Below, piece by piece: positions 41,971 to 53,000 of a DNA stretch of 64,000 bases. Positions within the stretch are counted from its first letter, which is position 1. Every line of letters starts with the position of its first letter. The stretch is from Chitinophagaceae bacterium (GTDB lineage Bacteria; Bacteroidota; Bacteroidia; Chitinophagales; Chitinophagaceae): the NCBI GenBank assembly GCA_016787085.1, contig JAEUVJ010000030.1, forward strand, positions 1-64,000, written 5' to 3'. The notes under the pieces are model-generated. The model had not been told where the DNA came from and searched no databases. It worked only from the letters and a program-made list of their open reading frames with translations. Made by a program: the position numbers and the translations under genes.

Positions 41971-44733
41971 ATGAAAAAATTCTTCTTTTTATTGGGCCTT
42001 GGTTATTCATTATTACATACTGCCGTCATGGCGCAAACAGTACCGGCAGGTTTCTCGGTTACGACCATTGCTTCAGGATGGGCAGCCCCTGTAGGAGCTG
42101 TATTTACCAACGACGGCCAGCAGTTATTTGTCTGGGAAAAAGGAGGAAAAGTGTTTGTATGCAAAAGGAACGCCTCGACCGGGGTGTATGAAAAGCAGGC
42201 GACACCGGTATTGGATATTTCGCCAGAGGTCGGCAACTGGAGAGATCATGGGTTATTAGGCTTTGCGTTAGACCCCAATTATACCAGCAACGGGCTTATC
42301 TATCTTTTATATGTAGTGGACCGTCATCACCTGTTGTATTTTGGCACGGGTAGTTATAATGCTGCCACCAATGAGTACTTCAATGCCACTATTGGCCGTG
42401 TGACAAGATACCAGACAAGTACCAATGCCAGCCAGGAAGTGATCGCCAATACGGCTTCCAGAGCTGTACTGCTTGGTGAATCCGCTTCAACTGGCATCCC
42501 GATACTTTATGAGTCGCACAGTGTAGGCGGACTGGCCTTTGCTGCTGATGGCACCTTGCTCATCTCCGGCGGTGATGGCGCCAGCTACAGTACAACCGAC
42601 CCGGGTAATATCAGTCATACTTATTTCAGCCAGGCATTGATAGATGATATTATCAGGGATGAAGAGAATGTAGGTTCATTCCGTTCGCAGTTGTTGAATT
42701 GTCACGGCGGAAAATTATTACGCATTGATCCTGCAAACGGGAACGGGATAGGCAGCAATCCGTTTTACTCAGCAGCACAACCCCGCTCTGCGAGATCAAG
42801 GGTATGGGCATTGGGTTTCCGTAATCCTTTTCGCATAGCGGTAAGACCGGGAACAGGATCCACCAATCCGACGGCAGGAGATATCGGCGAAGTATATGTG
42901 GGTGATGTGGGCTGGAATGTATGGGAGGAATTAAACATCATCACGGGTCCAGGAATGAATTGCGGATGGCCTTTGTTTGAAGGACATACTACCCTTAACA
43001 GTTATTATAATCTTACCACCGCTAATCCTGATGAGCCCAATCCATTGAATGGAACCGGAGGTTGCACACAGGAGTTGTTTACATTCAAGAACCTGCTGAA
43101 GCAGGCAACGGCCGATGGCATCACTACAGTGTTTAATCCCTGTAATGCTTCAACGCCTATTGGCACCGGCAACCGTTATTTTCATCGCCGCCCGGCCATT
43201 GACTGGAGACATGGCGTTGACGAAGCCAGAGTAGGAATATTTTCAGGAAATAATGCTGCTACAGCGGTAATCGGCACACCTGAATCAGGCGTAACCGGCA
43301 CACCTTTCCGCGGTAACTGCGCTGTGGCAGGTACCTGGTATACCGGCACTTCGTTTCCTGCGCAATACCGGAATACTTTTTTCCAGGCAGACCTCGTGGG
43401 CCAGTGGTTGAAATGTGTTACCATCAACTTCACAGATGTGGTAACAAAAGTGGAGAATTTTGGCAGCGGGTTTTCCAACTTAGTAAGTATTGCACAAAAC
43501 CCGCTGGATGGATCAATCGTTACAGTGGAGATGCTGGGTACAGGTGTCAAGCGTATTGCATTCGGAGGCAATATGCCACCAGTTGTTCAAATGACATCCG
43601 ATAAGAAATACGGTCCTTCTTCATTGGCGGTATCGTTTACCGGCAGCGGATCTTATGACCCCAATGGTACGATCAGCAGCTATGCCTGGAATTTTGGCGA
43701 TCCGGGCAGCGGGGCCAATAATACCAGCACACAGGCAAATCCTTCGCATACATTCACCGCGGCAGCAGGCACGCCCACAAAGTTTGCCGTTACACTTATG
43801 GTAACGGATAATGGTGGCGCCACATCCACAGACAGTATCATCATATCGGTGAACAATACGCCGCCCGTGGTGAATATCACCAGCCCGGTCAAGAATTCAG
43901 AGTACATTATTGCAGGAGACACCCTGTATAGTTGCGCGGCTGCTGTTACAGATGCAGAGCATCATGCCGGCCAGCTAAAGTATGCCTGGCAGACTTTTTT
44001 GCGGCACAATACACATGAGCATCCGGAGGTAATAGATACAACGAGAAACACGGGCACAAGAATATCCAGGATAGGCTGTAACGGTGAAACCTATTACTGG
44101 CTGGTTGAACTGACCGTTACCGATGCGGCAGGGCTGGCCACAAAAGATTCTTCGAAGATCTATCCGGATTGCCCCGGCACGTTGCCATTGGTGCTTCGCA
44201 GTTTCAGCGTTACGCAACAGGGGGGCAATAACATAGTGAAGTGGGCCACAGAATCTGCTTTCCAGGTAAAAGAATTTGAAGTGGAACGAAGCAGCGACGG
44301 ACGAATCTTTTATCCTGTTCACTATGAGCCGGCTCATCATGCAGCAAGTAACAGCCAGTATAGTTTTACGGATAATAGTTTTCCGGCAGGAGTCAACTAT
44401 TATCGTTTAAAGATGATCGAGATTGGGGGAGTCATCAGGTATTCCGTTACAGTAAAAGTATCTGCGGGAATGCTAAAAGAGGACCTCGTGATCTCACCCA
44501 ATCCTGTTTCAGGTAACTTTTCAATAAAATATACGGCTTCAGCAAATGGTACAGTCGTGATCCGCATCAGTGATATCAACGGGAAGCAAATAAGATCGTT
44601 ACAGGAAAGCGTAAGCAGGGGGCAGAATATTATTTATATAGAAAACCTGCCGGTCTGGAAACCGGGTATGTACCTGCTAACCGTACAACAAGGCGCCGAT
44701 ATACAGCAAGGAAAAATAATAAAGGCGGAATAA
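41971..44733 (+). CDS. Secreted PQQ-dependent sugar dehydrogenase-like propeller with PKD and T9SS domains
   Basis: 920 residues with a signal peptide (FLLGLGYSLLHTAVMAQ). Residues 25-525 form a GSDH-type six-bladed propeller: PAGFSVTTIASGWAAPVGAVFTNDG, then DHGLLGFALDPNYTSNGLIYLLYV, and VWALGFRNPFRIAVRPG, the hallmark strand. A PKD domain follows (VSFTGSGSYDPNGTISSYAWNFGDP). The C-terminal 90 residues are a type A T9SS sorting domain (LVISPNPVSGNFSIKY, ending GMYLLTVQQGADIQQGKIIKAE). It probably oxidises sugars outside the cell; PQQ use is by family only. Confidence 0.9.
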   Translation: MKKFFFLLGLGYSLLHTAVMAQTVPAGFSVTTIASGWAAPVGAVFTNDGQQLFVWEKGGKVFVCKRNASTGVYEKQATPVLDISPEVGNWRDHGLLGFALDPNYTSNGLIYLLYVVDRHHLLYFGTGSYNAATNEYFNATIGRVTRYQTSTNASQEVIANTASRAVLLGESASTGIPILYESHSVGGLAFAADGTLLISGGDGASYSTTDPGNISHTYFSQALIDDIIRDEENVGSFRSQLLNCHGGKLLRIDPANGNGIGSNPFYSAAQPRSARSRVWALGFRNPFRIAVRPGTGSTNPTAGDIGEVYVGDVGWNVWEELNIITGPGMNCGWPLFEGHTTLNSYYNLTTANPDEPNPLNGTGGCTQELFTFKNLLKQATADGITTVFNPCNASTPIGTGNRYFHRRPAIDWRHGVDEARVGIFSGNNAATAVIGTPESGVTGTPFRGNCAVAGTWYTGTSFPAQYRNTFFQADLVGQWLKCVTINFTDVVTKVENFGSGFSNLVSIAQNPLDGSIVTVEMLGTGVKRIAFGGNMPPVVQMTSDKKYGPSSLAVSFTGSGSYDPNGTISSYAWNFGDPGSGANNTSTQANPSHTFTAAAGTPTKFAVTLMVTDNGGATSTDSIIISVNNTPPVVNITSPVKNSEYIIAGDTLYSCAAAVTDAEHHAGQLKYAWQTFLRHNTHEHPEVIDTTRNTGTRISRIGCNGETYYWLVELTVTDAAGLATKDSSKIYPDCPGTLPLVLRSFSVTQQGGNNIVKWATESAFQVKEFEVERSSDGRIFYPVHYEPAHHAASNSQYSFTDNSFPAGVNYYRLKMIEIGGVIRYSVTVKVSAGMLKEDLVISPNPVSGNFSIKYTASANGTVVIRISDINGKQIRSLQESVSRGQNIIYIENLPVWKPGMYLLTVQQGADIQQGKIIKAE

Positions 44734-44774
44734 AAAACAGATAAGGTATCATAAGAGAAGACTGAATCTGGTGT

Positions 44775-45863
44775 TCAGCTTTCCCTTATTTCTTCATCTT
44801 CCATGCGGGCAAATGATTCGGCAGTTATTCGTCTGACCGGGTTCTTCCGGTTGTCCTCGTACCCGTTGCGGCGGTTGATGACGTCAATGCACTCAAATAT
44901 GGCTGCAATGAACGAGGATGTATCTGCCTTGTCTTTACCGGCAATGTCAAAAGCTACGCCATGATCAGGCGAGGTGCGTACGGCGGGCAAACCAGCAGTG
45001 AAATTTACCCCTTCACCAATGGCCAGCGCCTTAAAAGGAATCAGGCCCTGGTCGTGGTACATTGCCAGAACGGCATCAAATCTTTCATGTTGCCTCCTGG
45101 CAAAAAATGCATCGGAGCTGTAAGGGCCTACCGCCAGGATATTACTGTTCTTGGCCTCTTTGATCGCCGGTTTGATGATCGTGTCTTCCTCCGTGCCTAC
45201 CAGGCCTTCATCACCTGCATGGGGGTTCAGACCCAGTACCGCAATGCGGGGCTTATCAATACCGAAATCTTTCTGAAGGCTTTTGTTCATAATGACCAGT
45301 TTGCTGACGATGGCTTCTTTGGTAATGTGCCGGGCAATATCACTTACAGGCACATGCTCGGTCACCAATGCTACACGGAAATTATCGGCACAAAGCATCA
45401 TCACTACATCATTTACTCCAAACATATTCTTCAGGTAGGGTGTGTGGCCGGTGTAACTGAATTCAGCTGACTGAATATTTTTTTTGTGAATGGGGGCTGT
45501 CACCAGTCCATCAATTTGTTTTTGTTTTAAAGCGGCCACGGCCGATTGCAGTGATATGACAGCATATTTCCCGCCGACGTCGGTCAACTGGCCCGGACTG
45601 ATCACTACTTCTTCTTCCCAGCAATTGAAGAGGTTAACCTGCTTATGGTTCAGGCGGGTGAAATCCTTTGTGTTCTGGTAATTGAAATTAGATTCATGGA
45701 TGGATTTCCTGTAGAAATTGATCGCTTTGTTGGAAGCAAACACAACAGGAGTACATAGTTCGAGTATCCGGTGGTCGGAGAAAGTTTTGATGATCAGTTC
45801 GATACCGATGCCGTTCAGGTCGCCGCAGGATATACCGATAACAGGTTTATGGGGAGTATTCAT
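44775..45863 (-). CDS. pdxA: 4-hydroxythreonine-4-phosphate dehydrogenase
   Basis: 362 residues from ATG 45863 (MNTPHKPVIGISCGDLNGIG; the frame extends 12 codons upstream). PdxA oxidises 4-phosphohydroxy-threonine in pyridoxal-phosphate synthesis. Family landmarks are GDLNGIGIELIIKTF, VTAPIHKKNIQ, FSYTGHTPYLKNMFG, VLGLNPHAGDEGLVGTEE, AMYHDQGLIPFKALAIGEGVNFTAGLP, and VRTSPDHGVAFDIAGKDKADTSSF. These carry the metal-binding histidines (TGHT, MYHDQG, NPHAGD). It is a housekeeping gene standing alone amid secreted-protein genes, with no operon partner on this strand. Confidence 0.95.
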   Translation of the reverse strand: MNTPHKPVIGISCGDLNGIGIELIIKTFSDHRILELCTPVVFASNKAINFYRKSIHESNFNYQNTKDFTRLNHKQVNLFNCWEEEVVISPGQLTDVGGKYAVISLQSAVAALKQKQIDGLVTAPIHKKNIQSAEFSYTGHTPYLKNMFGVNDVVMMLCADNFRVALVTEHVPVSDIARHITKEAIVSKLVIMNKSLQKDFGIDKPRIAVLGLNPHAGDEGLVGTEEDTIIKPAIKEAKNSNILAVGPYSSDAFFARRQHERFDAVLAMYHDQGLIPFKALAIGEGVNFTAGLPAVRTSPDHGVAFDIAGKDKADTSSFIAAIFECIDVINRRNGYEDNRKNPVRRITAESFARMEDEEIRES

Positions 45864-46015
45864 AGCTTTTAAATAAAGGATAAAAATACGGCTTTTCATG
45901 TATTGGGTTTTGTTCTATGCCGGCAAGGTGTAATTTTTGAAACAGGTCATTGGGCTTTAGCCCGGCAGTACTTTGGAATTATCTGCCGGCAACAGGGAAA
46001 GCAGGGTACTAAAAA

Positions 46016-46044
46016 GCATCATCCCGCCATAGGCGGGATGATGC
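46016..46044 (-). terminator. Intrinsic terminator of the 46070-49903 gene
   Basis: GCATCATCCCGCC/GGCGGGATGATGC, a perfect 13-bp stem with a 3-base loop. On the minus strand it is followed by TTTTT. Confidence 0.85.
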
Positions 46045-46069
46045 GACTGATGATATGATTAGGGTATTA

Positions 46070-49000
46070 TCAGAAGTTTTGTTTCAGCACTTTCCGGATA
46101 ATGAGTTGCTCATTATTCTTGATGCGTAAAATATATGTGCCAGCTGAAAGGCTTTCGGTATTGGGCAGGCTCAGGGTATTGGTGCCGCTGCGCACCATAT
46201 ACTTGCTTTTGGCCACTACCTTGCCATAGAGGTCCAGCAGTTCGGCTTCTATCCTGGTATCATTCTGTGCCGATATGTCAAAATCCAGTTTCACCGTGAA
46301 TGGGTTCACTACATTCAGAAGGCTGAAACCTTCATGGCCTGTTTTTGACAATTGTATAATGCGGGAATATTTTTTTGTTCCCACCGGTTCTTTCATGGCC
46401 AGGCGATAGTAAACTTTACCGGAAACAGCTTCGGGGTCTACAAAGGAATAGTTGTTGAGCTGTTCCGCCGGGTTATTATACCCGTTCACGGATCCGACCC
46501 AGGTAAAGCTGTTGCCATCAGGGCTTCGTTCAATATCGAATAGAACGGGCTGATCTTCTTTCGACGTGGTCCAGTTCAGATGGCTTTTATCGCCGATCAA
46601 TTTACCGTTAAAGGAAAGCAGGTCTGTTTTCAGCGGAACACCGCAGTCATTTACCGCCAGTGTAATGGTGACACCATCCGAGATATTACAGTTCGGGTTG
46701 ATCAGGTTGGCCGGAGTAGTAGCTACTACCACCCTGTACAGATCGCCGCTATCGGCCAGTGTGGTATTGGCAGGCGGTATGGTGTAACTGGTAATATAGT
46801 AATTAGTATCGGCCAGTGTGGTATCGGCAGTGATGTCTATCCAGGTAGCGCCGCCATCGGTGCTACGCTGCCATTTGTAGGTCGTATAGTTATCAAAAAA
46901 AGAACTGATCGTATCGGCAATAGTAATAGCGTTGCCGTAACATACGTTGGGATTGATAGTCGGTGAGTAGCTCATCGTGGGTAAACAGGTAGCTACGGCG
47001 ATGTCATCCAGCACCCAGTCGTTACCACCGCCACCCTGTGAGTTGTTGCGGATAGAGAAGGTCGCACTGGTTTGGGAAGATCCTGTACGGAATACAAAGC
47101 CTTTTTTCAGCCAGCCGAGAGTATCAATCTCGCCGGTGTTGTAATAATCAAGACCATCCAGTGCGAACGAAAGATTGGGATATACTCCCGGGTATCCGTT
47201 CTGCAGTGCCGGTGGCATCGCAACATTGAATTGCCGGCCGAGAGAATCAATACCACAGGTGGCACAGATATTTTTAACCCATGCCGAGAATTCATAGTAA
47301 GTATCCGGGCAAAGATTATTGATGGTTTGCTGGTATATTTCCGAAGCTACATAGTCGGCATTCACCATCAGCATATAGCTGGCATTGGTTGAAGTAGCTG
47401 GCGGAGTGTTACCTGCCGCATTGTTAGTGCCGGTATGGTCGCCATCAATATACCAGTGACCATACATACGGTTATTACAGCTTACCGGATCATTAGGGCT
47501 GATGGACGGAGCTACGCTACAGTTAGGTTGTCTCCTGGCAGCCGATAGCGTACTGCTGCGGGGGCTCAGGTTTTTAACCAATGCATAACGGCCATCGCCT
47601 ACACCATTGTAATTATTGACCTCGCTGACAAAAGAATAATTGCTGATTGGGAAACTAAGGTCAGTACTCCTGTTCAGGGTAGTGCCCGATCCAAACGTAC
47701 CACCAAATTCAGAGGCGTTGTTCACGCCGATACTGTTGGCACAAAGACTCAATGGTTCACTGATCAGTAAATTAAACGGTGTTGCTGTTAAAACAACATC
47801 TACATCAGAGGAACCAAAAGTGGTTGTATAAAGGAACTGACCCGGGTTCAATGTGATCGTGTCGCCGACATTGCCCGTTACTACCACCCTGAATGCCGTG
47901 GCAAACAATAAACCACCGCCGCCTCTTGGATTATTAGCGCTGGCCATTTGTCCCCGTGTATTTGTCGTATCGTTGGATGTATTATTAGGGGGTACGCCTG
48001 TTGCAGCTGTACCAAAGGTCAGGTTGAGGCGTACATTGTATTGACCCATTGGCGGTGATGCGAGGTATGTGCCTGCATCATCTCCTCCGGCCAGTGTATA
48101 TTCTTTATAAAATAACCCTTCGTTGGTGATGATGCGGATACGGTCCGTAGGGCCGGTCAGCATGGCGGTATTCGAGGGTACATTATCTACATACCTCAAA
48201 CGATACATCGTACCGGAAGTATGGTTAACGGTCATTCTCACTTCTAATGTATCACCGGGTTCTACCACGCCACCCGTTGTTTTCTTTGAAATATTCACAT
48301 AGCTGTTACCAAACCGTACCGGTGCATTGGTGGTAGCGGCGCAGATATTGAACCTGGCGTTACCATCAGGAGCAGGGCCGGTGGTAGAGTATACTCTAAC
48401 ATAATATGTGTTACCGGCTGTAAGCCCGGTGGCGGCCAGCGGGCTTGTTCCGCAAAAAATGGAAGTAAGGGAACCGCAGTTACCTGATAATATTTCGATA
48501 CGTCCGTTGGTGAAATTATTAGGGCTTGCCGGCGTGTTTGTCATGGTAATAGTAGCCGTGCTGTTGATAGCGGTAAATTTATACCACACGTCGTATGCAT
48601 TAGGTCCTGTACAGGTGCCGCCAAGGGGTGTTGATGAAACGGTAGCACCGGCCATATTACCCGGAATATTGTTACATGAATTCCATATAGGCAGGTTGAT
48701 CGCCCCGGTACATTCGTCATTAACCGGTGGGTCAGGTACGGGGTCCTGGATACAAATATCAAAACCAGCGACTGCAGCGCTGGGAGGCGCTCCGGCCGTA
48801 GAGTACACACGGATGAAATAGGTAGTACCCGGAGTCAGGAAATCCGCATTGATCACTTCGTCAAATCCTGTCGTGGTACTGCAGAAGAAAGAAGTAAAAG
48901 TAGCGCCGCAATTGTTTGATAATAACTGCATTTTGGTATTGCCCAGCAAGAAGGGGTCAATACTACTTAATGTGATCGTAGGATTGGTTGTTTGTGCCAC

Positions 49001-49903
49001 AAAGTTATACCAGACATCACGGGTAGCGCCGGTAGCGCAGTCGGGAGCGGTAATGGTTGGCGCCGGTGCAAGTGTGGCACCAAACATGTGGCTCGATACA
49101 TTTGTACAAGAGGTGGAAGATGTCAATGTTACAGGGGCAGAACACAGATCAGGCGGCACTTCATTCCAGGTCATACTACAGATCCCTGTAACTAAACTGC
49201 TCGATTGGGTTTGTGATACGTTAACTGCAACGCCACCTACAGCCAATATCCTGTAAGCAGCCGTATGTGACTGGTTGCCGGTACCTGTATTTCTATATTG
49301 GTTACCTAAACCGGTTTTGCTCCATCCGGCGCCGACCAGCGTTCCCCATGTGTTAGCATTAGTATTTCCCCAGAAAGCCATGGTCACATTATTGTTTACA
49401 CCGGTTGTATTGATGCCTGGAACGGAAATCACCGTTGAGGCAGCCACGTTTGCATTATTAGGGCCGGAAAATTTAACCCATCTGTTGCCGCTATAAGAAG
49501 GCCGATATACATACATAACGGCTGTTAAGGAACTGGTGCCATTACCGCCTCCTACAACAGGATTAGCTGTCCATGTTCCGTTAAACTGGCACCAGAAAAT
49601 GCGGATTCTCTGGTTGGTAGTAAGAGTATGTTGTGCCTCACTCGTCCATGTCTGGCCACCTGTCGTTGTTATAGATAAAGTTCCGCTATTGGCTCTGTGA
49701 TGCGCATAGATCACAACAAGATCACCAGCCTGCAGGCCCCCGGGAGGAGTTACAGTAACGGTGGCTGCTATATATGCAGCATTGTCAGCCGGATTGCCGG
49801 ATTCACCCACAAAAGTCTGGCTGAAGGAACATAAATGGAATACACAACTAAGTGTAAACACTATTAGTGCGGACAAGGTACGGCGGCGTAAAAATGTTTT
49901 CAT
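46070..49903 (-). CDS. Very large secreted surface protein with T9SS sorting domain
   Basis: 1277 residues with a signal peptide (LSALIVFTLSCVFHLCSFSQ). Residues 25-230 are a beta domain (TGGQTWTSEAQHT, YRPSYSGNRWVKFSG). Two related PPC-like domains follow (ATRDVWYNFVAQTTNPTITLSS and AYDVWYKFTAINSTATITMTN, each with NTYYVRVYST-type strands). Long Asn/Thr-rich beta segments with a carbohydrate-binding-like domain come next (RNNSQGGGGNDWVLDDIAV). The C-terminus is a T9SS type A sorting domain (SAGTYILRIKNNEQLIIRKVLKQNF). It is probably an adhesin or polymer-binding surface protein. It is transcribed divergently from the dehydrogenase-like gene at 50089. Confidence 0.85.
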   Translation of the reverse strand: MKTFLRRRTLSALIVFTLSCVFHLCSFSQTFVGESGNPADNAAYIAATVTVTPPGGLQAGDLVVIYAHHRANSGTLSITTTGGQTWTSEAQHTLTTNQRIRIFWCQFNGTWTANPVVGGGNGTSSLTAVMYVYRPSYSGNRWVKFSGPNNANVAASTVISVPGINTTGVNNNVTMAFWGNTNANTWGTLVGAGWSKTGLGNQYRNTGTGNQSHTAAYRILAVGGVAVNVSQTQSSSLVTGICSMTWNEVPPDLCSAPVTLTSSTSCTNVSSHMFGATLAPAPTITAPDCATGATRDVWYNFVAQTTNPTITLSSIDPFLLGNTKMQLLSNNCGATFTSFFCSTTTGFDEVINADFLTPGTTYFIRVYSTAGAPPSAAVAGFDICIQDPVPDPPVNDECTGAINLPIWNSCNNIPGNMAGATVSSTPLGGTCTGPNAYDVWYKFTAINSTATITMTNTPASPNNFTNGRIEILSGNCGSLTSIFCGTSPLAATGLTAGNTYYVRVYSTTGPAPDGNARFNICAATTNAPVRFGNSYVNISKKTTGGVVEPGDTLEVRMTVNHTSGTMYRLRYVDNVPSNTAMLTGPTDRIRIITNEGLFYKEYTLAGGDDAGTYLASPPMGQYNVRLNLTFGTAATGVPPNNTSNDTTNTRGQMASANNPRGGGGLLFATAFRVVVTGNVGDTITLNPGQFLYTTTFGSSDVDVVLTATPFNLLISEPLSLCANSIGVNNASEFGGTFGSGTTLNRSTDLSFPISNYSFVSEVNNYNGVGDGRYALVKNLSPRSSTLSAARRQPNCSVAPSISPNDPVSCNNRMYGHWYIDGDHTGTNNAAGNTPPATSTNASYMLMVNADYVASEIYQQTINNLCPDTYYEFSAWVKNICATCGIDSLGRQFNVAMPPALQNGYPGVYPNLSFALDGLDYYNTGEIDTLGWLKKGFVFRTGSSQTSATFSIRNNSQGGGGNDWVLDDIAVATCLPTMSYSPTINPNVCYGNAITIADTISSFFDNYTTYKWQRSTDGGATWIDITADTTLADTNYYITSYTIPPANTTLADSGDLYRVVVATTPANLINPNCNISDGVTITLAVNDCGVPLKTDLLSFNGKLIGDKSHLNWTTSKEDQPVLFDIERSPDGNSFTWVGSVNGYNNPAEQLNNYSFVDPEAVSGKVYYRLAMKEPVGTKKYSRIIQLSKTGHEGFSLLNVVNPFTVKLDFDISAQNDTRIEAELLDLYGKVVAKSKYMVRSGTNTLSLPNTESLSAGTYILRIKNNEQLIIRKVLKQNF

Positions 49904-50088
49904 AAATCTGGATTCTGGCGGTTGGTTTTACGGATGATGGTGTCCCAAAATAACGATAACACTATTATATACGCAATAGAATATCCACCCGATGTTACTA
50001 AGTATTTTTACTGATGAATAATAAGTATTTCTAAGATTGCATTGATTATTAACAGTAAATATCTTGTGCCAATAAATCACCATCCAAG

Positions 50089-53000
50089 ATGAAAAACCAC
50101 TACTCTCTGAAAGGCTTATGTATTCTCGTATCCCTTTTCTTTTCCCAGTACTTACTGGCACAACCAGGCAATGACGCCTGTGCTTCTGCCACAACGCTTA
50201 CGGTAACCGGCGATTGCTCCACTACCGCAGGTACGTTATACCAGTCGGGCTCTACTACCGTTACCGGCGGCGGCACTTGCGGCGCCCGGGCCGATGTCTG
50301 GTACAGGTTCACTGTGCCTGCCAACTCTACCCAGGTAACCATTACAGTTAGTCTTACTTCCAACCCGTCTACACTGACTACGACCAATACGTATATTGAA
50401 ATGCTCAACGGAAATACCTGTCCTGCTACAGGTACTTCATCCGGCGGATGTAACAATGTGAGCCAGTCAAGAACCTATGGCGGTCTGACCGGCGGTGCTA
50501 CTTATTTATTCCGTGTCAATACCACGGCCAATATTACCAGCGGCGGAGCCGGCGCTTATAACTTTACCGTTTGCGTGACCTCTAACGATAATTGTGCTAC
50601 GGCAACCAATGTTACACCCGGCACTACCAATATGATAGGCTCAGTGTTTGGCGCATCTACCAGTGCCGGCGTACCGGTTGACTGCGCTACAGGTACTCCC
50701 GATGATGACGTATGGTACCGTTTCACTGCTATATATAGTTATGCAACTATCACCCTGCACAATGCAGGCAGCAGCCTTACGACTTCCGGGCCGCGTATGC
50801 AGCTTTTTTCAGGTGCATGCGGCGGTCTTTCTTCCCTGGCCTGCAGCAATACCACAAATGTGATCAATGCTACCGGGCTTACACCAGGCAATACCTATTA
50901 TGTAAGAGTATATGCAGCGGGCACAGGCCAGGCAGGTTTTACGGCCACCAACGCAGGCTTCCGGATATCGGTTACGCCTTCAGCCCCGGCAACCACTACT
51001 TCTGGCCGCATGAATGAGATCTACCACCAGCAGATCATATCAGCGCCGCAGGTGCTGGCTGATCCGTGGGAGGTAACATATGGCCCTGATAATAATTTGT
51101 GGGTGACAGAATCAAAAGGATATCGTTTATACCGTGTCAATCCAACCACGGGTGTAAGAGATACTGCACTGGATATTTCACAGGGCAGTACATTTTTACC
51201 TGTTCCTGACCAGACATTCAACATGCAGTTCAATATCGGCACCAATAATCCGCAAGGTGGTTTTGCCGGTATGGCCTTGCATCCTGATTTTCCTTCCACT
51301 CCTTATGTGTATGTTTCTTATGTGCATACTTATATTGGCGGCTCTTCTCCAACCGGTACGTTCTATACCAACCGGCTGGTAAGGTTCACGTATAGTTCAG
51401 GTACCGGAAAATTAGGATCACCTGTTTCGCTTTGTGATTCGTTGCCCGGCAGTAATGACCATAATTCACAAAGGATCATCATTGCACCTGTCGGTGGTAC
51501 CAATTATCTATTTTATGCTGCAGGGGATATGGGAGCCGGTCAATTCGGCAACAGGCTACGCACGATGAAAGCGCAGAACCCGAATGCATATGAAGGAAAG
51601 ATATTACGCTATAACCTGGTTTCGGACGGAGATGCAGGCCTGGATGCCTGGGTACCCAATGATAATCCGTATGGCGCCACCAATGCAGTGTGGTGTATAG
51701 GTATCCGCAATAACCAGGGCTTTGCGTATGACCCGGTCACTGATAAACTATATGGTTCTTCACACGGCCCTTACAGTGACGATGAGATAAATATTATAGA
51801 AGGATTCAGAAACTTTGGCCACCCGCTGGTCATTGGTTTTGCCGCTGATGGTAATTATAATGGTAATGCTGCACAAGGCACGAATACCAGTATATCGGCA
51901 GGCGCTGCGTGGACAGATAATTCAGGTGTTTCTTCCTGTCCTCCCGTTGGCAATGAAAGTACCAATGCGGCTACGCTTAATGCCAGTGCCGGTACATTAG
52001 GCGCTTACCGGGATCCGTTGTTTACAGCGTATCCTTCTACCAATGCCGGTATTACTACAATATGGCAAACCAACCCCGGTAACGGTGGCTGGCCTTCAGA
52101 AGGCTGGTCAGGTCTTGACCTTTATAATAACACATTGATACCCGGCTGGAAAAAATCATTAGTGGGAGCTTCACTGAAATGGGGCCGCCTGGTACGTCTG
52201 CGTTTGAATGCAACTGGTACTGCTACTGTGCCCAATAATGCTATTTCAGATACCATCAGCTATTTCGGCAGCGTAAACCGTTTCCGTGACCTCGCATTCG
52301 GACCTAACGGAAAAGATATGTATGTGATCATGGACAGGTCCTCTACCACATCAGGTCCCAGCGCTGCTAATCCAATTGTTTCAGCCTGTGCCGGCTGTTT
52401 ACAGAAATATACTTTCTTAGGTTATAATGACAATGGCGGTAAGAGTACCATCCCGACAACGATAGATGTTGCCGACGGAACCGTCAACACCTGTAACACG
52501 GGTACTACTATAACCATTGATAATACCAATAATAATATCTGGGTGCCGATCACCGGTCCTGATGGTAACATCATGGCGGAGATACATGCCAACGGAAATA
52601 ATCTTGGAACCGTGACCTCTTCTTTTTATAAAAATTCAGGTGCTATCCGGGTGAAGAGCGGTGTCCGTTATCTTGACAGGAATATCACTATTACGCCGCA
52701 GAACCAGCCAGGCAGTACAGTAAGGGTCAGGTTGTACCTTTCAAAAGCAGAGTATGATGCCCTGGATGCAGATATACTGAGTGGTGTGAATGCAATCGGT
52801 GATCTGAGGATACTGAAGAATAATGACGGTTGCGGATCGTCGGCAATAGCATCAACTACGCTGATCGCCCCTACATTCGCCGAAGCACATGGTGCCAATG
52901 GATATATGCTGCAGGGCAATGTCACTTCGTTCTCTTCCTTCTATTTCGCAAGCGCTAATATGACCCTGCCGCTGGAACTCCTGACTTTCTCCGGCGTATT

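Noticed and set aside
48408..48821. Long plus-strand frames opposite the 1277-residue secreted protein
   Set aside because: They are antisense shadows of a repeat-rich Thr/Asn/Gly coding region; the minus-strand gene explains the DNA fully.
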